Positions 49,696-59,220 of a stretch of DNA of 64,000 nucleotides are shown piece by piece (the stretch's first letter is position 1; every line of letters begins with the position of its first letter). The position numbers were made by a program, and so were the translations under genes. Source of the stretch: Mikania micrantha (lineage: Eukaryota; Streptophyta; Magnoliopsida; Asterales; Asteraceae); NCBI GenBank assembly GCA_009363875.1, contig CM018693.1, forward strand, positions 73,950,986 through 74,014,985. The letters are read 5' to 3'. The notes under the pieces were generated by a model. That model worked only from the letters and a program-made list of their open reading frames with translations, did not search any database and was not told where the DNA came from.

Positions 49696-52484
49696 GCATG
49701 CTGGGAAACGAACCCTTCCTTCTGTTCACAAACCCCGGGCGTGGCAGCACTTAGCCAAATCTCATAGACAACACCGAACCTTTTAAACATCCTTAGAACC
49801 TTAGCCGAAGACCCAATAGGTTCGCTAGAAACCTATATATATTGGCTGTGTTAATCGACCCAAGCCACCATGGATCGGCCCATGTAACCATTCTTAGGCC
49901 CAAATCATAAATATAGTCTACGGCCCAGTAATGTAGGAACCTGGCCCAATTCGGCCCATCTCACCCCTATTCGGCCCATGTGTATTAGTCGGCCCAACAC
50001 ACCTATCCGGCCCACATACATAACTCTTAGGCCCAGTTACACTTAAGTGACTCAAAAAGACTATCCGGCCCAATAAGTTCTAACGGTTAACTGACTAGCG
50101 GATGAAAGCTTAAAATCAATGGGGAACACAACCATGACTTATCATGTTAAATATCACAAATGTGATGATAAATTGGTTAAATAAACCATGCAAAGACTTA
50201 AAACTTATATGGAGAATTTAATTGTTAAACTAGACCGCGAGTTGAGAAATTTCGAACAATAAATGGGGTTCAACACTACATTACATAATATAGGGAACTC
50301 CGGGCCGGATAATGAACGAGACTCACGAGTGTTAGCCAACTCTAGGGCTAACACGTACTCGCACACAAGTCACTACAACGAATACTTATAAATTATAAAC
50401 TATGTGAAATCAATACAGGATTGTGAACATCACAACAAGTACAAACAAAGAGCGCGTGTATTCTTGTCTTTACTTAGTCAACCACAACGGACACAAGGTG
50501 AGTTCTTTTGTCCCTTTTCTAACTATTTTGATTTTACCTCGGGACTGAGAAGCATGTTATACATTTTAAACAAATGATTTATTAAATGCTTTTACACTTA
50601 TTCTTGATGCTTAAGCTACAAACTTGAAGCTTAAACTAGATTCTTAATGCTTATGCTATAAACTCTATGCTTAAACCATACGCTTGACGCTTATGCTATA
50701 AACTATATGCTTAAACTACATACTCGATGCTAAAGCTTGAACACTTATACTAAATGCTAATGCTACATGCTAATACTAGATGCTAATGCTACACGCTAAT
50801 ACTAAATGCTCATGCTACATGCTAACACCAAATGCTAATGCTACATGCTAATACTAAATGCTAATGCTACATGCTAACACTGGATGCTAATGCTAAACGC
50901 AAATACTAAATGTTAATGCTACATGCTAACACCGTATACTAAAGCTACAAATTGATGCTACAAACTTATGATTCTATGATAATGCTACATACATACATGC
51001 TAATTGCTTAAAACTACGGATGCTTTAAACACTTGTATGCTTATATGCTTGCCATGCTAAAACAATGGTTTGGCCTCTTAGTGCTTGCCTTACCGATTGT
51101 GAAGCTATTTGAATGCCATAAACTTGAATGCTAAAACTATCAACTATGGTAGAACATACCAAATTGGCCTCTAAGTGCTTGCCATGGTGTGTTCTTCATA
51201 GTTGGGACTTGAAGGAACAGACCGTTGGCCTCTCAGTGCTTGCCATAGGGTGACCTTCATAGTCATGACTTGAGGAGTAGACTGATGGCCTCTCAGTGCT
51301 TTCCATACAGTGATTCCTCAATGTTCACTCATGCTATAAACTTAAACATAATGCTAAAGCTATTGGCTATTTAGAATGGACCAACTGGCCTCTCAGTGCT
51401 TGCCAGGGGGTGTTCTTGTAGCTATGACTATTGTAGATCAGGTCGTTTGGCCTCTCAGTGCTTGCCAAACGGGTGTTCTACTTAGTCGAGATTCTGAGAA
51501 GTAGACTGATGGCCTCTCAGTGCTTTCCATACAGTGATTCCTCATTTTCCACTCATGTTGTAAAATTAACGAAATGCTAAAGCTATAAACGAAATGGATG
51601 GTAGGCAAGACGCTTAATTATCATTAACAGCAATGTCCTATGCAACTTAGTATGTGGTGGGACGGCGTCTGGGTGGGTCGTAGGCTCGAATCAGGGGTAT
51701 GCCCTATATATAAGCATACCGAGTTGGATGATACAAGTGGTGTTAACGAGATTAAGGTTGTTACCTAGGGGAAACATGAACACTTTTGGGTTGATATCAT
51801 AAACTTATAAACAGGATGCTTCAATCTATGTTGGAATAGAATGGTAGGTAAAATTCTTAATTATCATTAACAACAATGTCCTATGTGACTTAGTATGTGG
51901 TGGGACGGCATCTGGGCGGGTCGTAGGCTCGACTCAGGGGTATGCCCTATATATAAGCATACCGAGTTGGATGATACAGGTGTTGTTAATGAGGTTAAGG
52001 TTTTACCGAAGAGGTTTGCAAAAGCTATTTTACAAATACTAAAACTACATGAACTCACCAACCATTGTGTTGATTTTGTTTTCTTACATGCTTTCTCAGG
52101 GGAAGTACATGAATAGGCTCAGACTTCAGGAATGCGTACTAGGATACTCAGATAGAGGACCTAGTAGACTTTTGGAAAGCACAGATTTTGTTACAGAAGC
52201 AAATCACCTTTGATATCTTGGACAGATACAAGATAGATACATTTGATCATTTTGATAGGTTTATTTGGTTAAACTACTGAACATTGTGAAATGTAATTTA
52301 ACTTTGTAATTCTAATTTGATGCTATTGTGCTTTAATTAATCTTAACATTGATGCTATGTAAAACAATCTGATCATCACGATTATCACTCACGATATTGC
52401 GCCCCGAGAACCTTCCGCCCTACGGGGACTTCGATCCAACCCCGCCGGCTCGGGGTGTGACACCCGCCGGCTCGGGGTGTGACA
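49696..52484 (+). mobile_element. 3' LTR of element B, second part
   Basis: Continues the LTR interrupted at 36308. Includes acceptor-like CAATACAG|GA at 50418, donor-like CAAG|GTGAGTTC at 50497/50498, ATGCTAATGCTAC array (50740-50950), GGCCTCTCAGTGCTTGCCA array (about 51070-51530), TATA palindromes (about 51697-51719 and 51941-51963), acceptor-like TTTCTCAG at 52099, and a doubled 22-bp terminal motif (copies ending at 52462 and 52484). Confidence 0.9.
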
Positions 52485-55400
52485 GGAACGCATCCAGGTC
52501 GACCGAATGGCCATTGGCCGACTAACACTCAGCCGAATGGGCATGGGGCCGAAGGAAGCCTTTACCGAATGGGGCCTCTCTTTCGTATGAATCCCTTCAT
52601 TCGGCCAAAGCTTCCATTCGCATGCCATGTTTATTCGGCTCATCACCTCATTTGCACATACCCTTATTCGGTCGAAGCTCCATTCGCATGGCTAGCTTGG
52701 TTCGGGTTAAACTTCATTCGGCTCAAATTCATTCGCATGGTAGCCATTTTCCCAAGACTTGATAATGATGTGCTTAAAATCAACTTCATTAAACAACATG
52801 CATGGATTTATGAGTGTTAACAAACTTTACTACAAAGGTGGTGAAAGATTTTATGTAACCCACTTGATAAAACCTACAAACCTTTTTATAAAAGTGTTAA
52901 TGAACTAAGTTTTATAATTGGGTTTTGTATTAACACCTTTAAATAAAGAAGGTTAAATATCAATAAACCTAAGTTTTATACTTTGAGAATAATATGGATT
53001 TTCAAACTTGGACCTAAGGTTAATAAAGGTGATTGGGACCAAGTCTGTAAACACAAATAACACGATATGCTAAGCTTAACCTAATCGATTAAGTGTTAGT
53101 ATGATCCATCACAAGCGAATTAGGACCAAGTGATAACAAAGACTTTCAAGTGTTAGCCAACTTTAGGGTTAACACACACACACACACACACATACCTATA
53201 ACTTATACTTATAAGTTACAAACAAATTGAATACAACACAAGATCATGAACACAATCTCAAGAACAACAACGAGTGCGTGCATTCTTTTATTACTTAGTC
53301 AACCATTGCAATTACAAGGTGAGTTCATATGCCCCTTTTCTAATCTTTTGATTTTAACTTCGGGGCTGAGAAACATGCTAACTCTTTTATTTATTTAAAA
53401 GTTTTAGTATTTTATTTCAATTATTATGTGATATAGATAATATTAATTTTATCTTAATTATCATGTTCTTATCTTATCATTATCATTACATGTGCTTGTG
53501 TGTGAAATAACATGCAAAACATAACATGTATGATACCATGATAACATAACTTCATGATACCATCCCATCAAAATGAATGACACAATGTATCAAGACTAGA
53601 TCTCATAACAACGAGCTTATAACACTGAGACAACAAGAGTGATGCTCATGATAACATGATTTCATGATGACATCATTCACCACATTTATTAACACTGTGT
53701 AATAAGACGAGCTCTTATAACACGTTGTTAAAATCATTGAGAATACGTAACATGGAGACAACAGTTGAGACAATCACATGGGATATCAAGGATGACATCA
53801 TGATAACATAGTTTTAAGATGTCATCCCTCGCATATGCTAACATTGTATGATAAGATGAGATCTTATGAGACAATGTTAAAGACTAGAGATCATAGCATT
53901 GTGTTCCTTTTATTTTGATTATACCAATACCACATATTAAGGATGATGTCACGATAACATAATTTTCTGATATCATCCAATCACTGAAACCTCATAAGTG
54001 TATTTAAGATGTGATCTTATAACACTTTGTTATTAACACTGAGGTGACATTGAGATACCACTGAGACAAGTAGAAGAGGTAAAAAGAATGATAATCATGA
54101 TAACATAAGTTGATGATGATAATATCATTCAACACATTTCCTAGCATTTTGTAATAAGACTAGTTCTTATAACACTTTGTTTAAGACATTGAGACAATAA
54201 CGATGGGAGAACACCTAACATCAATTAATTACTATTAAGTCTGTTTGTATTATATCACAACAATCATGTGTTCATGAGTTCAAGTCCAATTGTAAGTCCC
54301 TTAGAAGGGAATCGTTTACCATTTAATATAGTGTGACTAAGCCGACGATAGCGTAGTGGTACCATAGGTTTGACAAACCGCCGGCGAGTGAGGTCTGTAC
54401 GTTGATCGTATTGTTATCATTGGCCGGTATCGTATGACCGGTAACAGGGCGACATCAATCAGGTCTGGTAAACGACACATGGTGATATTAATCTACAGAA
54501 ACTGATTGTAATTATTCTTTAGATTCTATTAACTGGTAGACTGAGGAATTGATTTTCTCTCATGTCATCATACTGGTAAAAGTCTCGTTGAAGGCAAGGA
54601 AACTATGAGAACACAAATGAGATAGAGGTAAATGGGAGGCATTGTGGTCTGATTTCGTGAGGTTCACAATAGGTCCCATATATGCTTTATACATTTAGGC
54701 CAATTACATTACTCATGAGTTAACTGTTGCTCCTTTAATTAACGTTCACTTGAGAGAATAATAATAAGGATACGATTTAATAACTCTATTTTCCTTAAAA
54801 CCACTGAGGGTTTATCATCACTTAGGTTTTGATAACTTACCGCACTTATAACTCTTTTATTCTATACATATAACACTATGGGGGATGAACATAATTTATG
54901 GGTGAATATCAAATGGGGTGAACACAGGTGAGATAAAAATGGGTATCCATAGTTCTATTACAAGTGGTGTTGAATTCGGTTAACCATGTGGTGGTATGTC
55001 GGCTGGGGCTTGTTCCCCTACGTAAGCCCTATATATAAACATGCTTGATTTGGGTGAAACACTATTTGTAGTTATAACTATGGAGAGGACATTGTGTGAG
55101 TCAAAAGAGACAATTATCAATAAGACTTGTGTGTAACATTGTGATTGCGAATGACAATAAGTCAATGGTTTTCGATTACTAAACTTATGAATTCACCAAC
55201 TTAGTGTTGACTTTGTTTAAATGCATGTTTTCTCAGGTGATGAACATGTCTAGATTACAAGCAGCATAATTAAGCTAGTGGACTTTAGAAGAGACCTAGC
55301 TTACTTTTGTGATGTGCACATTTTGAATGACATAACACTGAATCATCTTTTGTAAATCTTGTGCAGATGCACGATAGAAACTCAATGTTTCTTTTTGGGT

Positions 55401-55601
55401 AGATTTACTTAGTTAAATTATGAACTTGTATTGTGTAATTTAACTTTGTAATTCTATATTACTGTCATGTTAGCATTTCTCATTATATCTCATGTGCTGT
55501 GTAAACAATCTGATCACTATGATTATCACAACGATATCGCGCCCCTAGAACCTTCCGTCCGACTGGAAAGTCGATCCAGCCTGCCGGCTCGGGGCGTGAC
55601 A
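52485..55601 (+). mobile_element. LTR of element A, right part
   Basis: Starts with the 366-bp repeat D2 (52485-52850) and continues beyond the point where the left part breaks off. Contains a short (CA)n run (about 53177-53190), donor-like CAAG|GTGAGTTC at 53318/53319, an extended block with repeated ATGATAACAT/CATGATAACATA words (53480-54130), one decayed TATA palindrome (about 55025-55047), acceptor-like TTTCTCAG at 55236, and the terminal GC-rich motif ending in GGGGCGTGACA. GGACT follows. Confidence 0.88.
53480..54200 (+). repeat. Degenerate ATGATAACAT repeats in LTR A
   Basis: Recurring blocks combining CATGATAACATGATTTCATGAT-type words with AAGACTAGATCTTATAACAC-type words, spaced about 100-130 bp. 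They occupy the position that other tandem arrays hold in LTRs B and D. Confidence 0.65.
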
Positions 55602-55725
55602 GGACTCTCATTTACCGCTGATCGAATTCTCCTATAACAACAGTGACCATAGTTGCATCGGATGCACCCCATTCGAGGCTCTGTATGGACGAAAATAGCG
55701 GTCACCGATCTGTTGGACTGATGTT
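55602..55725 (+). pseudogene. gag-pol relic of element C, part 2 (integrase)
   Basis: Resumes the integrase of C after element A: SHLPLIEFSYNN, then a stretch matching the GCAPFEALYGRK region of D, one stop (TAG near 55696) and RSPICW. It ends at 55725, where copia element E begins. Downstream integrase and chromodomain were not found in the window. Confidence 0.9.
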
Positions 55726-56355
55726 TGTTAGTGCACAAAAATGTCCCTAGTTCTATTTTTGTGTGATCTTAATGTATAAAGTTTATCTTATTAATGAAGA
55801 TCAGTTATTCTATATTGTTCATTAATGTTTATTCAAGTTTATATATGTTTGACTATGGTTGACTTTGATTATATATATCATATACACCCATTCGTGCGAA
55901 TGACCTTAAGAATGAGTTCATTCGGGCGAATGAGTGCCTAGAAAATGACATGGGCGAACGAATGAGTCATCCGCATGACTCATTCTGTTGACCAAGCTCA
56001 TTCGGCTGAGCCATTCGCCGAATGAGTGATTCGGCCACTCATTCGGCCGAATGAGTACAACCTATATATACTTCTGCAAACAGATTCAAACATAACTTTC
56101 CCGAGCCTCCTCCCTTCCCAGAGCACTCCAGAGTCATATCCTTAGGGTTTTGAGCAGTTCTTTCATCTCCAACTTCGATTCTCACCCCGTGGTGTTCGAT
56201 CTTGATCAAAACGTTGATTCTTCATCCTCGGATCGCCACGGTGCTTGGTGTTTTCGATTGGAAAACCCTGGAATAGGATTCCGCACTATTCCAGTGGCTG
56301 TTGAGCAGATCTTCATAGGAACCGATTAGATTCCTTGGGTTCTATAGGTCCTACA
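55726..56355 (+). mobile_element. 5' LTR of Ty1/copia element E
   Basis: 630 bp from TGTTAGTGCAC to GGTCCTACA; possible left target copy ATGTT (55721-55725). TATATATA at 56063-56070. A perfect 20-bp palindrome, ACTCATTCGGCCGAATGAGT, lies just upstream at 56037-56056, within a zone of ATTCG…CGAAT words from about 55895. The LTR is the inverted relative of F's LTR at 62841-63479. Confidence 0.88.
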
Positions 56356-56358
56356 AAG

Positions 56359-56370
56359 TGGTATCAGAGC
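56359..56370 (+). promoter_or_regulatory. Primer binding site of element E (tRNA-iMet)
   Basis: TGGTATCAGAGC, four bases from the LTR end (56355). Confidence 0.92.
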
Positions 56371-56892
56371 TTTGGCTCTTGATTCTGCTTGATTTTCAAT
56401 CCAAATCACCATATTTCAGATTGGTTGTTCGAGAATTTCAAAAACCCTAACTTTCTTTCCCTTCAAGTAACTGTTTCATTATAGATCCGTGGGTTTTTGT
56501 GGATGTTTTGACAAATCGATCATTCCAATTGCTTAGTAATGATGTCTTGAAGTTTTGTACTAATTTTGGTGGTTAGATTCACTCTAAATCAAAAGTTATC
56601 ACGATTTTTGTTGCTGAAAACCCCAGATTGCACGAATGAGTCGATCATCCGAGTCACCGTGCGAATAGACCTCTTTCGGCCGAATAGCTTCATTCGACCG
56701 AATAGATCTCTTTTAGTCTTTTACTCATTCGGCCAACTGTTCATTCGGTCATCTGCTCATTCGGTTGCTCATTATTTCGGTCTACTTGTCATTTGGCATT
56801 ATACTCATTCGGACTCCTCATTTCATTTGGCCAGTTCGCACTTATTCGGTCCTGTAATTGACATTCGGCCATCAGTTTTAAAATTTGTCTAA

Positions 56893-59220
56893 ATGTTGAA
56901 TACATTTGTTCTTGAAATACTGGATGATCTAGCTTTGATGGCTAACCAGAATCATAGGATTCAGAACTTGCTACTTACAAAGACTGAGACAGTGAACTTT
57001 AATAAAGCTCCTAAGTTCCTTTCATTAGATGATTACCCTCATTGGAAGTACAGATTCGAGATACACATCAATGGAGTTGATACAAACTTATGTATGATGA
57101 TAGAGAGTGGTTACTTGATACCTCTGAATAAAGATGGAACTCCCATGTTAGTCACCCGAATGACTGAACCCTAGAGGAAGTTATATGACTTTGAGAAGAA
57201 AGCCTATGCTATTCTGTCTCAATCCATTGCTACTGATATCTTTCATTAGTTCAGACAGTTTATTTCTTCTAAGTTACTTTGGGATGCGTTGCAACAAAGA
57301 TATGAGGGAAATGATGCTTTGAAGAACATAAAGTCCAAAGCTTTGAGGAAAGAGTTTAGCAGTTTCATGTATGTGGGAAATGTTTTTTTAGATGATCTGA
57401 TTGCTAGATTTTATCATCTTCTAAGTGAGCTGTTCAACCATCAAGTCAAGACTATAACACAAGAGAAGATTCAGTGTTTGGCAGATGCTTTACCTCCCAA
57501 ATGGGAGTCATTCCTCATGGTCTTGAAGCAGAATGAGATGATGGCTAATATGGACATCAATGAGTTTATCTTAGAAGCTGAAAGAATAGGAGATTGAGAA
57601 CAAGTGGAAGGGTAAGAGAGTTGCTCAAGTTCAAGATCCTTCATTGTATTACTCTACTCCTACTGTGGAAAGAGCTTCTTCTCATGCTCCATTGAAGAAT
57701 GTTTTTTTCTCTCAGACTAAAGAACTCCTGTTTCAAACCAGACACACTTCAGTCAATCATTCTCAGCTTCCACTTCTCAAAAAGAAGATAATCATACAGT
57801 CACCAATCTGAAGACAGACAATTTTGATAAACTGAATGTGGAGGTTGCAAAGGAGCACATGGGTTTGTTGTCTACTCTTGTGAGTTCTTATGATGGGCTG
57901 CTAGCTGGGCCGATTGGTAATCCCCACTTGACAAATGAAGATTTTTCTCAAATTGACCCAGATGATATGGAGAGGATAGACATCATGTGGGCTCTTGCTA
58001 GTGCAGTAAGAAGAGCTAAGGATTTTGTAAGATGAACTGGAAAAGACATCAATCTGAACAATGATTCAAAATTTGGTTTTGATATGTCATCTGTCACTTG
58101 CTATAACCGTGGAGAAAAAGGACACTTTGCAAGACAGTCCAATAAACCAAAGAAGATGGGCAACAAGAATCCTTTTCAGAATCAAAGATCATCTGCAGCA
58201 AATCTAGAACGAAGACTTGGGTCTATTGATACTCTCACTCATGCAAGTTCTTCAAATGCTAGCAAGGCCTTGATGGTTCAAAATGATGAAGGCAAAAACT
58301 GGGATTTCAGATTCAATCCTGATTAGGGGGGAGAAGATAAAGCTTGTGTTGCAGAAATCCAGAACGCTGATGAATCAAGTGATGAAAGCACTTCAGAAGA
58401 AACAAAGACCAGTCTGGAGGAATCATCAGGATCAGAATCAGAAAGCACTTCAGACTCAGACACTTAAGGAGATTCTTATGCTGAGTTTGAAGAACAACCT
58501 GCTACATAGTTTGCTATGATGGTGAACACTTCTGCTACTTCTCAGTCATATCAGGTATACGATGATTGTTCTTCTTCTCATTCCAGATGCTTTAACTATA
58601 TTGACCTTGACAGTAAGGTCCTGGCTTATCAGAAGCACAATTCTGACTTGATCAGCAATCTCATCCAAATGATTGAAGCAAATATAATTTTAAAATCAAA
58701 TGAAAAAGATTTTCAGGCTAAAATTGATTTGTTAAACAGATAGTTACATGAGGCTAAGATCACTGTGCTCAATAAGCAGGATGCAGTTACTTCTTATCTC
58801 AGCACCATTAGTGAGACTAAGAAGAAACTTGCCATAGTCGAGTGTGATTATGAGACTTTAAGCCAGAAGCTCAAGAGCTATGAAAGCTCTTCATACATTA
58901 TTGAGCACATGATCAGTAATGGGACTGATCAAACTGGGAAGGGTAAAGAAACAAATTATAATCATTGTCCCCCACCAGTCTTGAACTGCTTTGTCAATTC
59001 TCCAAATGACAAAGAGATTAAAGACTTTCAAGTGAAAACCCCATTAGTTATTGATCCTATTGGGATTATTTCTGATGAGGGTTCCTCATTGTCTGAGGAA
59101 TCCTTTGTGCAAGGCGTGGTTGAAGATTGGGTCTCTGATTCTGAGGATAAGTTTGATGTTTCTCCTCTAGTGTCTTGTGTTAAGAATCAGACATCTGTTG
59201 CCAAAAAGGCTGACCCAGTC
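56893..59220 (+). pseudogene. gag of copia element E, broken
   Basis: Copia-type gag relic. 56893-57174 and 57289-57597 encode the gag core (FLSLDDYPHWKYRFEIH; then LLWDALQQRYEG and LDDLIARFYHLLSEL; ALPPKWESFLMVLKQ), with stops at about 57172 and 57247. 58084-58326 holds a decayed CCHC knuckle (CYNRGEKGHFARQS, lacking the second and last Cys). 58516-59220 encodes a Ser-rich then coiled-coil-like region (EKDFQAKIDLLNR, a stop, then KKKLAIVECDYETLSQKLKS). It is cut at 59220 by LTR G. No pol of E is visible. Confidence 0.82.

Larger units (their letters stand above)
30289..52484 (+). mobile_element. Gypsy element B, gag-only, 5'-truncated, containing D
   Basis: Structure: 5' LTR lacking its first ~1.75 kb (30289-32831), PBS, gag (33001-34331), short non-coding interior, palindrome and PPT, 3' LTR (34801-36308 plus 49696-52484) interrupted by D. 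At its right end GGAAC (52485-52489) is the target copy; the left copy was lost with the LTR start. All of pol is missing, so B depended on enzymes from other elements. Confidence 0.85.
28756..55601 (+). mobile_element. Gypsy LTR element A (composite, rearranged), inserted in C
   Basis: Insertion in C's integrase bounded by GGACT. Only LTR sequence of A is left: 28756-30288 on the left and 52485-55601 on the right. Joining the non-redundant parts gives an LTR of about 4,284 bp, matching the other LTRs. Element B lies between. The 366-bp overlap of the two parts (29923-30288 and 52485-52850) cannot be a target duplication, so two A LTRs, or a later rearrangement, are required (see findings). 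Confidence 0.8.
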
